Positions 53,827-62,643 of a stretch of DNA of 64,000 nt are shown in pieces; positions within the stretch are counted from its first letter, which is position 1, and every line of letters starts with the position of its first letter. This stretch comes from an uncultured Clostridium sp. Its GTDB lineage: Bacteria; Bacillota; Clostridia; Oscillospirales; Acutalibacteraceae. Position numbers and translations under genes: made by a program. The notes under the pieces are model-generated. The model worked only from the letters and a program-made list of their open reading frames with translations, was not told the origin of the DNA and did not search any database. The DNA lies in assembly GCA_902471875.1 (NCBI GenBank), contig CABRLN010000008.1, positions 1-64,000 on the forward strand. Direction: 5' to 3'.

Positions 53827-55017
53827 TCAAAAATCTATTTCTTTGTCATAGAAACAAGCGTCAAGCAGCTTTTCCATTTCCTCTTGTGTTGGAATTCGAG
53901 GGTTTGACCCTGTACAAGCATCACTTATTGCCAGTGCAGCAACCTCCTTTAACTTCTCGTTAAACTCTGTTTCATCAATAATGCCCCCCTCATAGTCTTT
54001 AATACAAGACGGAATATTAAGCGAAACATTCATCGCCTTTAATTCAGCAATAAGGGCATCTACAAGCGCCTCTGTAGAATCGCCTGTTAAACCAATAAAT
54101 TTTGCAATGTCAGCATATCTCTCTGCAGCCTCTGCATTTTTTGAGTTAAACTTAATAACCTTTGGCAAATACATTGCATTAGCACAACCGTGTACAATGT
54201 GACCACCTGTATAAGCAGCACCCGTTTTATGGGCCATTGAATGTACTATACCAAGCAAAGCATTTGAAAATGCCATACCTGCTAAGCATTGTGCGTCATG
54301 CATATTATCACGGGCATTCATATCACCGTCGTAGGATTTTTTAAGGTCACGATGAATCATCTTAATTGCGTGCAATGCAAGAGGATCTGTATAGTTACAG
54401 TGCAAGGTTGAAACATAAGCCTCTATAGCATGGGTCATAGCGTCCATACCGGTATGTGCAGTCAGTTTTTGCGGCATAGTTTCTGCAAGCTCCGGGTCAA
54501 CAATAGCAACATCAGGTGTAATGTTGAAATCTGCCAAAGGATATTTAATTCCTTTAGAATAGTCGGTAATTACAGAAAAAGCTGTAACCTCGGTGGCAGT
54601 ACCGGATGTTGAAGGAATAGCACAGAATTTAGCCTTTGTACGCAGCGTAGGGAAGCTGAAAGGCTGAATTAAATCTTCAAATGTTGTTTGAGGATATTCA
54701 TAAAATGCCCACATAGCCTTAGCTGCGTCAATAGGACTTCCGCCGCCCATTGCAACAATCCAGTCAGGTTTAAACTCTGACATTGCTGCGGCACCCTTCA
54801 TTACTGTTTCTACTGACGGGTCAGGCTCAACATTTTCAAAAAGCTGAACCTCCATCCCTGCCTCCTTCAGGTTATCAACAGCTTTTTGTAAAAAGCCAAA
54901 CCTTTTCATTGAACCGCCACCTACAACAACAATAGCTTTTGATCCATTTAAGTTTTTCAGCTCTGCCAAAGAACCCTTGCCATGATATAAATCTCTAGGT
55001 AATGTAAATCTTCCCAT
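53827..55017 (-). CDS. Iron-containing alcohol dehydrogenase
   Basis: NAD(P)H-dependent group III alcohol dehydrogenase (396 residues). NAD site GGGSPIDAAKAMW; iron ligands are seen in HTGMDAMTHAIEAYVS (Asp and His) and in GIVHSMAHKTGAAYTGGHIVHG (two His). Likely reduces aldehydes to alcohols in fermentation, restoring NAD. Could be a butanol or propanediol type; substrate cannot be told. GGAGGAG upstream of the ATG. Single-gene unit. Confidence 0.93.
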   Translation of the reverse strand: MGRFTLPRDLYHGKGSLAELKNLNGSKAIVVVGGGSMKRFGFLQKAVDNLKEAGMEVQLFENVEPDPSVETVMKGAAAMSEFKPDWIVAMGGGSPIDAAKAMWAFYEYPQTTFEDLIQPFSFPTLRTKAKFCAIPSTSGTATEVTAFSVITDYSKGIKYPLADFNITPDVAIVDPELAETMPQKLTAHTGMDAMTHAIEAYVSTLHCNYTDPLALHAIKMIHRDLKKSYDGDMNARDNMHDAQCLAGMAFSNALLGIVHSMAHKTGAAYTGGHIVHGCANAMYLPKVIKFNSKNAEAAERYADIAKFIGLTGDSTEALVDALIAELKAMNVSLNIPSCIKDYEGGIIDETEFNEKLKEVAALAISDACTGSNPRIPTQEEMEKLLDACFYDKEIDF

Positions 55018-55196
55018 TTTTTCTCCTCCGAATAGAATATTTTTGACATAAAAATTTTTATATTCATTTTATGCAAAATGAATAAATTTACATATACAAG
55101 TGAATTATTTATAAATAATAATTCCACTAACACCTATATAATAACACTTTAAATAAAAAAGATGTTAATAAACTATTAACAAAGTGTATAATACCA

Positions 55197-55823
55197 TTAA
55201 CAATCTAAATAACCTTGTACAGCATCTGCTAATTTACCAATATGTATACCATCGACAAAGGAATGATGTACCTGAACAGAAAAAGGCAGAAGTATTTTTC
55301 CATTCCTTTCAAAATACTTTCCAAAATCAAACAATGGCGTAGCATTATCTTTTTTTCCTGAGTTGGTATGAGATATATGGGTGTATGATACCCAAGGCAT
55401 AGCAGAAAACTGAAACACGTCATTTCCTAACGGACCTGTAAAATATTCTTCTTGTTCTTCCACTATTTTTGAAGCCTCCTGTACATATTCTGGCAATGTA
55501 TCTTTCATTGGAACATTTACTACTTTAAACAACTCAGTTTCTTTATCAAGATATGTAAAGGCTGTATTTATTTTGTCAAAAATCACTACTTTTCCATTTA
55601 CAAAACGGTAGCGAAATTCTTCAATATCGTTTGCACATTTTGATACTGCATATACCATAGCCATTGTAAACGAATATTTTTCTTTCTTGATTTTTTTCAA
55701 AAATTTTGTAATATCCAACTCAAATGTTACACAAAACATTGGCTCAACACAATTTCTAAAAATCATACAATGAGTAGCACGTTTCCAGTTTTTTTCATCA
55801 ATTATTCTGTAGTGATTCTCCAT
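55197..55823 (-). CDS. Chloramphenicol acetyltransferase-like acyltransferase
   Basis: CatA-fold trimeric acetyltransferase of 208 residues. The catalytic motif HHSFVDG is at 186-192, and the family core (FTMAMVYAVSKCANDIEEFRYR; FSAMPWVSYTHISHT) is intact. AAAGGAG lies nine bases before the ATG. CatA-like genes in gut Clostridia are often chromosomal and not always able to act on chloramphenicol; resistance cannot be claimed. It borders a stretch with a decayed regulator gene (56011-56154), which hints that the locus has seen gene turnover. Confidence 0.85.
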   Translation of the reverse strand: MENHYRIIDEKNWKRATHCMIFRNCVEPMFCVTFELDITKFLKKIKKEKYSFTMAMVYAVSKCANDIEEFRYRFVNGKVVIFDKINTAFTYLDKETELFKVVNVPMKDTLPEYVQEASKIVEEQEEYFTGPLGNDVFQFSAMPWVSYTHISHTNSGKKDNATPLFDFGKYFERNGKILLPFSVQVHHSFVDGIHIGKLADAVQGYLDC

Positions 55824-56010
55824 AAAAACAAACTCCTTTCATGTTTAAACAAATTTCTATAATTTAAAATAACAATTTTATATAAATTATATAGTAAGTT
55901 TATTAAATAAACAAGTCTATTTTAGCCGTATAATTTATTAAAAATTTCGTGTAACTTTTACCTACCATTTTGCAAGAATATTTATGGAAAAAAATTTAAT
56001 TAAATAATCA
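55824..56010. other. AT-rich spacer around decayed DNA
   Basis: Upstream of the CAT-like gene and downstream of the ligase operon. Apart from the XRE remnant next to it, no gene is seen. It should contain the CAT-like gene promoter. No clear terminator for the ligase operon was found between 56155 and 56241. Confidence 0.45.
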
Positions 56011-56154
56011 TTTAAAAAAGTATGTGCTGCCAATGGCATTTCACAAGCACCGTTGGCAGAAATGGTACGTGTTTCACGCAATGCCATTAATTTTATAAAA
56101 ATAGGTAAATTTAACCTAACCGAAAAGCTTGCATTAATTACATGTATTGCTTGA
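56011..56154 (+). pseudogene. Remnant of an XRE-family HTH regulator
   Basis: Reading the plus strand from 56011 gives KKVCAANGISQAPLAEMVR and then VSRNAINFIKIGKFNLTEK, ending at TGA 56152. This is clearly the helix-turn-helix core of an XRE (Cro/CI-like) regulator: G-I-S-Q, L-A-E-M-V, V-S-R-x-x-I, I-x-x-G-K-x-x-x-x, L-A-L. There is no start codon or ribosome site, an in-frame stop lies just upstream, and the usual C-terminal residues are lost after a premature stop. It is a decayed gene. The minus-strand frame over the same DNA is a shadow. Confidence 0.72.
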
Positions 56155-56241
56155 AGAGTTGTTTCATTTTTAATATGTAAACAATACTTTAGCATAAGAA
56201 CATATCATAAAATTTATTGCTAGTTTTTATTGACCGCCTGC

Positions 56242-57600
56242 TTAATTTAACATTTTATACACGCGGCTAAGGTCAACCTTGTAGTTGTGCCTTATATCCA
56301 TTGGCATTTTAGTAATTTGCTTTACCGTAAATTCGTCGCCTAAAAACTTAGATACCTTATCTGGGGCAATATTCCCCTCATAAACAATATACCGCTTGTT
56401 CATTGGCACAAAAACAACTTTTCTAATTTGCTCAAATCTGTTTAAAATTTTATTTTCAATGTCATATGAGTAATATGATAAGTTGTTTAGATATTCCGAA
56501 TTTGCAACCCTTCCCAGCAAATAGATTTTACTATTTTCAATATAGCCTAAATCACCTGTTGAATGATACACATTATCAGACAAAACCATTTTTCCGCTAA
56601 CTCCAATTTCCCCTATACCACTATCATTAGGATTTAATATTTTTATATTAATATCTTCTACTATATTTCCAACACATATACGGTTGTTTTGCAAATTGTT
56701 TATATAATCGTCCAAATTGGTTTTACTCATTAATACTGCCTCTGACGCACCGTAAACATATGTAAAAGCTGCATTGGGAAAAAGCTCTTTTATTCTTTTT
56801 GCGTCCCTTAATGAAATTAACGAGCCACCTGTATATGCGTATTTTATTTGAGGCATTGGACTTCTAAAGGCTAAATATTTGCTTACAGATGAAGCTACTG
56901 CATTTACCTTTGCTTTCTTTAAATATGGTGCTTCAACCTTGGCTTTTTTGTTATTAAATTTACCATGGATTAAATATGAGGTTACGCCCACAAGCAAATT
57001 AGCCAACACATATATGGGCAATAGTGACAGCACCGTTTGAGCCTTGCTGGTATCTATTGTCTTTCTAACCAAAGCAAACTGCCTTTGAAGGTCAACTATA
57101 CTGCGTTCAATAAGTTTTCCGCTACCTGTAGTACCAGATGTAAATGTAACAAGCACTTTTTTATTGTTTTGTTCTACTTCGTTTACATAGGTATTGCTAT
57201 ACGAGGTATATTTCGTAATGTCGATTGTTTTAAAACCTTTTGCAGGACCATAAAAAGGTTTTAAAATTCCTGTAGTTTTATCTGTAAAAATATAATCAAC
57301 ATTTGTAAGGCTAAGCATATTTTTAGCCTTCTCTTTATTCTTAAAAGAATCTATAACCACTATTCGAATTTTCAGATAAATACAGGTTAGCATTGCTATG
57401 TAGAACTGATATGACGGCAAAGCAAACAGCAGAATTTCTTTATCTAAAATATTTATACTTATAAAGTAATTTGCCATTTTCATTATGTCATCATACACAT
57501 TTTGGTAGGTCTTAAAAACAAGAGTCTTTCCTTTTCTGAATATAAATGCATTCTTATTTTTGTTTAACTCTATTACCTTAAAAAAATCCCGGATAATCAT
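56242..57600 (-). CDS. AMP-forming acyl/aryl ligase (ANL superfamily)
   Basis: Adenylating enzyme of 452 residues. Motifs: phosphate loop FTSGTTGSGK at 153-162, YVYGASE near 283-289, STGDLGY and the hinge LLGR near 365, and a C-terminal HNYKVDLSRV that could carry the catalytic Lys. It would activate a carboxylic acid as acyl-AMP for transfer to CoA, a carrier protein or an amine. The N-terminus is shorter than in long-chain acyl-CoA synthetases. Its ATG overlaps the stop of the BtaA-like gene (TAATG), so it is translationally coupled and last in the operon. Acid substrate unknown. Confidence 0.85.
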   Translation of the reverse strand: MIIRDFFKVIELNKNKNAFIFRKGKTLVFKTYQNVYDDIMKMANYFISINILDKEILLFALPSYQFYIAMLTCIYLKIRIVVIDSFKNKEKAKNMLSLTNVDYIFTDKTTGILKPFYGPAKGFKTIDITKYTSYSNTYVNEVEQNNKKVLVTFTSGTTGSGKLIERSIVDLQRQFALVRKTIDTSKAQTVLSLLPIYVLANLLVGVTSYLIHGKFNNKKAKVEAPYLKKAKVNAVASSVSKYLAFRSPMPQIKYAYTGGSLISLRDAKRIKELFPNAAFTYVYGASEAVLMSKTNLDDYINNLQNNRICVGNIVEDINIKILNPNDSGIGEIGVSGKMVLSDNVYHSTGDLGYIENSKIYLLGRVANSEYLNNLSYYSYDIENKILNRFEQIRKVVFVPMNKRYIVYEGNIAPDKVSKFLGDEFTVKQITKMPMDIRHNYKVDLSRVYKMLN

Positions 57601-58661
57601 TACTGCACCTCGTATATATACTGGTTTGAATAATAAAATGCCTTATCCCTTAAAAGGTCAAACCTGCTGTTTATTCTTTTAAACTCTGTTCTTTTAAAGC
57701 TTCGCTTAACTACCATATTCCAAAAAACAATTCTTGTACCATGGTTGCTGTGATTAATTATTATATCCTCATATTCAGCGGTTTTGTCCTCTGACACATA
57801 TTCAAAAATATCAGACAAATTATAAAAATCAAACACTTTGTTTAATGTTTTTATAGATGAGAAATCCCCCTCAATGTAAACAAGCCTGTCTATATTTTTT
57901 TTAATAATCAGATAATTATCTTTTCTCAGATAAAAAGGTAAAAATTTAAATTCACCCAATGCTGCTAACTGAATATATGGATTATTCAAATTTAAAACGT
58001 TTTTAAAACCCATTTCAACACGTTCAAAAAGGTTTTGTGCAATGTTGCTGCTTACATGATTAAAATAGCTTTTATCTCTGCCCTTTTTCTTCATATTATG
58101 TTCAGAAAAAAACAGCTTAAACAAAAGTCTGTAACGTTTCGTATTAAATTTATTATCGTAAAAGTCAATTTGCTGTTTTAGGTTGTCGCACTGCATAAAT
58201 TTAAGCACAGTTTTTTTGGAATGTATAAATGGCAATATTTTATTTACAAATAGATTAAGATAATTATCAAATTTGCCGCATTTATACAGCGGTTTGCTAA
58301 ACAGAAAAATATGATGTTCAAAATAGTCTTGAGTTTGCTTGTCTAAATTATGCTTTATAGAATTATACACAGCTACACTGTTCCCCTTAGCAATTCCAAT
58401 AAGCACCAAAAAATCCTCATAGTTTAAATATTTAATACCTGTTGCCTTTAGCTTTACAAGGGCAATTTGTGATGGATTATTATCAAGTACATATACATTG
58501 CTAAAATTTTTGGTCAGCAGTGCAAAGGAATTGTCGCCAGCTGAACCAATAGATAATGCATTTCCCTTATAATTATGGTCTGCATACTCTACCATAAGGT
58601 CAGCGTCCTCTTGGCAGGTTGAATAATGAATGTAATTTTCTTCCTTATAATATTTAGACAT
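57600..58661 (-). CDS. BtaA-like S-adenosylmethionine 3-amino-3-carboxypropyl transferase (DUF3419)
   Basis: Protein of 353 residues. IHYSTCQEDADLMVEYA, the SAM loop ALSIGSAGDNSFALL (35-49), YVLDNNPSQIALVKLK (57-72) and the later YIEGDF, NLSDIFEYVSED and GTRIVFWNMV match the BtaA/DUF3419 family in order and spacing. BtaA moves the aminocarboxypropyl group of SAM onto diacylglycerol to give a homoserine ether lipid. The methyltransferase BtaB is not here, so a trimethylated betaine lipid is not indicated. Starts inside the end of the PEP-synthase-like gene (8-base overlap). Acceptor unknown; family assignment by pattern. Confidence 0.78.
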   Translation of the reverse strand: MSKYYKEENYIHYSTCQEDADLMVEYADHNYKGNALSIGSAGDNSFALLTKNFSNVYVLDNNPSQIALVKLKATGIKYLNYEDFLVLIGIAKGNSVAVYNSIKHNLDKQTQDYFEHHIFLFSKPLYKCGKFDNYLNLFVNKILPFIHSKKTVLKFMQCDNLKQQIDFYDNKFNTKRYRLLFKLFFSEHNMKKKGRDKSYFNHVSSNIAQNLFERVEMGFKNVLNLNNPYIQLAALGEFKFLPFYLRKDNYLIIKKNIDRLVYIEGDFSSIKTLNKVFDFYNLSDIFEYVSEDKTAEYEDIIINHSNHGTRIVFWNMVVKRSFKRTEFKRINSRFDLLRDKAFYYSNQYIYEVQ

Positions 58662-61065
58662 CTAAATACACCTCGCCTTTAATTCCGTCAACCTTAATAA
58701 CAGACTTATCCTTTATAATTTTTGTTGCACCTGCAACACCTACTACAGCAGGTATGCCCATTTCTCGTGCTACAACTGCCGAGTGAGATAAAACACTTCC
58801 CCGTTCCACAACCAACCCCTTGCAAAGCGGAAACAGCACTACCCAACCCGGGTCAGTACGATATGCCAAAATAATTTTACCCTCTGCAAAAGCCTCTTGC
58901 GGTTTGGTAACATAGTTCACCTCACCCTGCACAACACCTGCGCCGGACGGCGTACCTTTTAACACTCTGTTGTCTGATTGGCTATGGCTTTGCTGTACAG
59001 AAAGGCTGTTATCACCATAAAATACAATTCTTGAAGCAAATTCTTTTTCTCTGTTTTTCTCATAAATTAATTTTCGTCTTTCAATAATTAGCTGCATAGA
59101 TATATATTTGCCACTGTCAATAATTTTAAATATTTCATCCTTTTTTAAGAAGAAAATGTCCCTGTAATTACCAATAATTTCTTCTTTAACAAAATGCTTG
59201 CCAATGGCCAAAAACATATTTCTAACCACTGAGAAAATGTAGGTTCGTTTAAGTCTAAGTCGTTCACGATTTTTAATAAAAAATCGGGTTTTATTAACTA
59301 ATTTATTAAATCTACGACGCTTTAAAGTACTAACCTTGTAACTATAGCTTTTCATTTTCTCTTGAGTATTAAAAGAAAGACCGTTTGCTACAAACCCCTT
59401 TAGCATTTCAAATAAATATGTAGGATCTTCAACCAATGTAATTGTTTCAAGCTTTAGTTCATCCATTACTCTCGAACCGAATTTTACTATATATTTATTA
59501 ATATATGGGCTTATTGGCGAGTTATATAAATATTTTTCTTTTAATTTTTCTGAACTTAGGTACTTAAAATCACTTTCAATTTTCAGGTCTGACTTAATAT
59601 GTTCTACAATATCCAAAAACATAGGCGCAGACATTGCACTTTCAACATTGCCTTGTTTAGCCATAAGTGAAGCAATATAACCTTCCTTATCTGTTATGTC
59701 AAACTTAGAAACCATTTTTTTCAGCATACCCATATAAAACATAGCACCACAGTCATTAATAACAGGTGTTGTGAAATGGTCTAAAATTTCACTCTCTAAA
59801 AGCTGGTAATAATCCTTAATTTCCTTTAGTGACATATTGTCAAAGGTACAGCCAATTTTAGTCATAACTGTCTTGTCAAATTTCTCTATAAAAATATTAG
59901 AGTCATTATCAATACTTTTTAGCTTGTTCATAAATATTACAGCAATTTGCAAAACCTGCAAAAATGAAAGCTTTTCTTTTTTTACATTTGTTGTTTTCGT
60001 AGCAACACCCATCATATTTTCCATATAATCTGTCGATTTTTTAGTAGGCAGTATTGCTGTTATGTGGTACCATGAATTCATATTATAATAAATTCTGTTA
60101 TTATAAAACCTTAACATATCAGCTAAAGATGGTGTAAGGGCGTCAATAAGGCTTTCTTTTAGTCCTGCAAGTTTTAGTGTTTGTGTATATACCTTTTGAT
60201 ATATTTCTCGTGCAAACGAAAAGGTAAGGTCAGTAACAGCTCCATTATACGATTCAATAATATTTGAATTATCAAGTGTAACCCTTGTCTGTGAAATATC
60301 TATGTGTCTATATGGAGTAATATCTCTGGTTTGCAAAAAATAAATCTTGTTATTCTTAATGGCAAATTCAATATCCTGAAATTTATTGCTTTTACTTTGT
60401 ACCTCTTTGCAAAGAAGAAGAACATCATTAATATTTTTCTTTGACAGTAAGGCGTCTCCGTTTGTTGTTATAACGTTGCCGTTTATTATATAATCTGTAG
60501 AATTTTCCTGACCTGAAACCAACTTTTCACCTTGTCCTTTTACCACGCTTATTAAAATTTCGTCCGGGTTGTTGGTTATTGGGTTAATAGTATTAGCTAC
60601 GCCTGCAAAGTCACTGTCTATCATTTCTTGTACAATAACAGCCATTTTAATGTTAACTGTGCTTAATCCATTTGCTGTTCGGTAATTTATTGCTCTTTGG
60701 CTAAAAGCTGACAGGTAACATTCCTTGATTTTTTGTAAAACCTCATTATATTGCACGTTTAAAAATGATTCGTTAATACCTGCAAAAGAATTTTCACTAC
60801 CGTCCTCATCAATTGCAGATGACCTTACAGCATAAACCGCTCCTTTTTTCAACATAGAATATATTTCTGATATATCTTCTTTTTTATAATCTTTGTTTAA
60901 AACTATAGCTTGACCTCTTTCACCATTTAGCCAGCTTTCAAAAAATTCACAGGTTAAGCAAAACCAACAGGGCGTACTTTTTATATTGTACCTGGCAAGG
61001 TTATATGCTTTGCCGCCAAGTAGTTCTAGCTTTGGTCTGTCTTTAGATGGATTGAATATTTTCAC
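58654..61065 (-). CDS. PEP-synthase / rifampin-phosphotransferase-like enzyme
   Basis: Protein of 803 residues built like PEP synthase and rifampin phosphotransferase: an N-terminal ATP-grasp pair (ELLGGKAYNLARY; AVRSSAIDEDGSENSFAGINESFLNV; VQEMIDSDFAGVANTINP), a long helical middle (about 300-690), and a C-terminal swivelling domain with the phosphohistidine in GSVLSHSAVVAREMGIPAVVG (His about 761). There is no PEP/pyruvate barrel, so it is not a true PEP synthase; more likely it passes the beta-phosphate of ATP to a small molecule or uses the His for another dikinase reaction. Found in an apparent biosynthetic operon, its acceptor is probably the pathway intermediate rather than rifamycin. 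Confidence 0.8.
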   Translation of the reverse strand: MKIFNPSKDRPKLELLGGKAYNLARYNIKSTPCWFCLTCEFFESWLNGERGQAIVLNKDYKKEDISEIYSMLKKGAVYAVRSSAIDEDGSENSFAGINESFLNVQYNEVLQKIKECYLSAFSQRAINYRTANGLSTVNIKMAVIVQEMIDSDFAGVANTINPITNNPDEILISVVKGQGEKLVSGQENSTDYIINGNVITTNGDALLSKKNINDVLLLCKEVQSKSNKFQDIEFAIKNNKIYFLQTRDITPYRHIDISQTRVTLDNSNIIESYNGAVTDLTFSFAREIYQKVYTQTLKLAGLKESLIDALTPSLADMLRFYNNRIYYNMNSWYHITAILPTKKSTDYMENMMGVATKTTNVKKEKLSFLQVLQIAVIFMNKLKSIDNDSNIFIEKFDKTVMTKIGCTFDNMSLKEIKDYYQLLESEILDHFTTPVINDCGAMFYMGMLKKMVSKFDITDKEGYIASLMAKQGNVESAMSAPMFLDIVEHIKSDLKIESDFKYLSSEKLKEKYLYNSPISPYINKYIVKFGSRVMDELKLETITLVEDPTYLFEMLKGFVANGLSFNTQEKMKSYSYKVSTLKRRRFNKLVNKTRFFIKNRERLRLKRTYIFSVVRNMFLAIGKHFVKEEIIGNYRDIFFLKKDEIFKIIDSGKYISMQLIIERRKLIYEKNREKEFASRIVFYGDNSLSVQQSHSQSDNRVLKGTPSGAGVVQGEVNYVTKPQEAFAEGKIILAYRTDPGWVVLFPLCKGLVVERGSVLSHSAVVAREMGIPAVVGVAGATKIIKDKSVIKVDGIKGEVYLDV

Positions 61066-61069
61066 AAAA

Positions 61070-61582
61070 TCACCCCTTTTTTACAATATAGAACACTATG
61101 CCAACAATGGCGGCAACACCAATAAACACAATACTTGCAGCAGTAAAACCAATATTAGAAAATACATAACACACACAAAGCGGCAGCAGTACGGTTTTTA
61201 AAATAGAAAGGTCTTTTTTGTGCTGAAAAAGATTAAGCTCTGTTACTGTAACAGTTCCCAATAATATAATGTTAAATATTGGTAAGCAACTGTAAGATAA
61301 TATTATAGAAATAACAATTGTGACTACTGCTATTGCTGTCAAAACCCCTTTTGAAAACAGCACTTTATTATTGGTGACGTCATTGTTATAATCATATATA
61401 TCATCTATAGTACGCATTAATATGCTGTCAAGTATTATAACAAAAAATAAGTTTGAAAAATAATTTGAAAATATGTCTTGTACCTGTACAGCAACACAGC
61501 AAAAGGCAAGTGTGTACAAAACAACAGCGTAAAATATGGTGGTAACATACCTTTTAAAAAACAAATTACATTTTACCACCAC
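61070..61582 (-). CDS. Short UbiA-like membrane protein
   Basis: About 170 residues with five or so helices. RTIDDIYDYNNDVTNNK near residue 55 resembles the first Asp-rich motif of UbiA prenyltransferases (DDxxDxxxD). Full UbiA enzymes have about 280-300 residues and a second Asp motif, not seen here, so this is either a half-size divergent member or a truncated one. It lies between the PP-loop gene (10-base overlap) and the PEP-synthase-like gene (4-base gap). The start codon is uncertain: GTG at 61582 has poor spacing to AAAAGG. Confidence 0.5.
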   Translation of the reverse strand: MVVKCNLFFKRYVTTIFYAVVLYTLAFCCVAVQVQDIFSNYFSNLFFVIILDSILMRTIDDIYDYNNDVTNNKVLFSKGVLTAIAVVTIVISIILSYSCLPIFNIILLGTVTVTELNLFQHKKDLSILKTVLLPLCVCYVFSNIGFTAASIVFIGVAAIVGIVFYIVKKG

Positions 61583-62643
61583 CTTTTACCGTACACTTTC
61601 GCTTTAAAAAGCAGTAGATTTTTATTTATATCAACATATTTACACATATTTTCAAATTCTTTTTTCGGGTAAGGAATGTTTTTTTCCTGCGCCAGTTGTA
61701 ACGCTTCTTTTCGGCTTATTGTACCTTCACGAACCATAACAGACAATTCAGGTAAAATATGCAGCCGTCTGGCAGTGGTGTTTTTTATAAATTCAGCGGC
61801 ATTGTGTATATTACAATCAAAATGCTCTTTGTCATTTTCTGCCTTCCAAAAAGTTTCTTTTTCAAGAAAATCTATAATTTCCTGCTTGTTGTATGGATGG
61901 TACAAAAAATAAGCTATAAAATCTCGGTAGCCGCATTTTTCTGCATCTGCTAACAATTCATCTTTAATTTTTTGTGAAAGCAAAGGGTCGATATATTTAT
62001 CTATCTTTGACAGTACATTATGGTACACTGCCTTAAAGTCAATTGTGTCAACATCCTGCAAACCCATTTTTACAAATGGCTTAAAGGTGTCTTCTGCATT
62101 TTCGTCATACATTCTAAACATTTGCGGACGGCTTCGTCCGTGCATACCAACTGCCGCATCTACCTTAGTGGTTATATTAATCATGACAGCATAACCCAAA
62201 TATGAGCATGCAATACAAGGAGAAAGAAAATGCTTTAGAGTATAACGATACATTTCTTTCAACAGGTTTTCCTTACAAGTAATATAGTCATGGTCAACAC
62301 CAAGTATGGTAACCAGCTTATTAATTTTAGTTTTAGCTTCATCTGACATAAATCCATTATCTAAAGTATAGGTATATACATTTAGATTATATTTTTTAAC
62401 CAACTCATAAAGCACAAAGGTAGAGTCTTTGCCACCACTTATACCCAAGGCAACATCATAACGGTGCTTGCCTTTTTCTTTTGTAATTCGCTTAACAAAG
62501 TTTTGTTCCAACACCTCATAGCTTGTGATTTGCCGCTTTATCTTCTTGTAGCTGTTACAGAAGTTGCACACTCCGTTTTTATCGAATGAAATATTTTTTA
62601 CTGTGCTGTCATTGACACAGATCTTACAGCGTATAATCTTCAT
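61573..62643 (-). CDS. PP-loop ATPase, N-acetyl-sugar-amidotransferase-like
   Basis: Protein of 356 residues. An N-terminal four-Cys zinc-type motif (Cys 6, 9, 26, 29; CKICVND, GVCNFC) is followed by the PP-loop ISGGKDST (68-75). Further SPCIACSYLG carries two Cys. This plan matches the WbpG/PseA/LegF family of sugar amidotransferases, which adenylate a carbonyl or carboxyl and add ammonia. The HisH/HisF-type glutaminase partner is not in this window. It may instead make an amide or thioamide in the operon product. It starts 1 base after the preceding HAD-GNAT gene ends. Confidence 0.78.
   Translation of the reverse strand: MKIIRCKICVNDSTVKNISFDKNGVCNFCNSYKKIKRQITSYEVLEQNFVKRITKEKGKHRYDVALGISGGKDSTFVLYELVKKYNLNVYTYTLDNGFMSDEAKTKINKLVTILGVDHDYITCKENLLKEMYRYTLKHFLSPCIACSYLGYAVMINITTKVDAAVGMHGRSRPQMFRMYDENAEDTFKPFVKMGLQDVDTIDFKAVYHNVLSKIDKYIDPLLSQKIKDELLADAEKCGYRDFIAYFLYHPYNKQEIIDFLEKETFWKAENDKEHFDCNIHNAAEFIKNTTARRLHILPELSVMVREGTISRKEALQLAQEKNIPYPKKEFENMCKYVDINKNLLLFKAKVYGKRWW

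Noticed and set aside
55197..55823. Calling the CAT-like gene a chloramphenicol-resistance determinant
   Set aside because: The fold and HHSFVDG motif show acetyltransferase activity is likely, but the drug-binding specificity cannot be judged from sequence alone.
55962..56195. A 77-codon minus-strand frame
   Set aside because: It lies opposite the XRE remnant, has no ribosome site and no recognisable motif.
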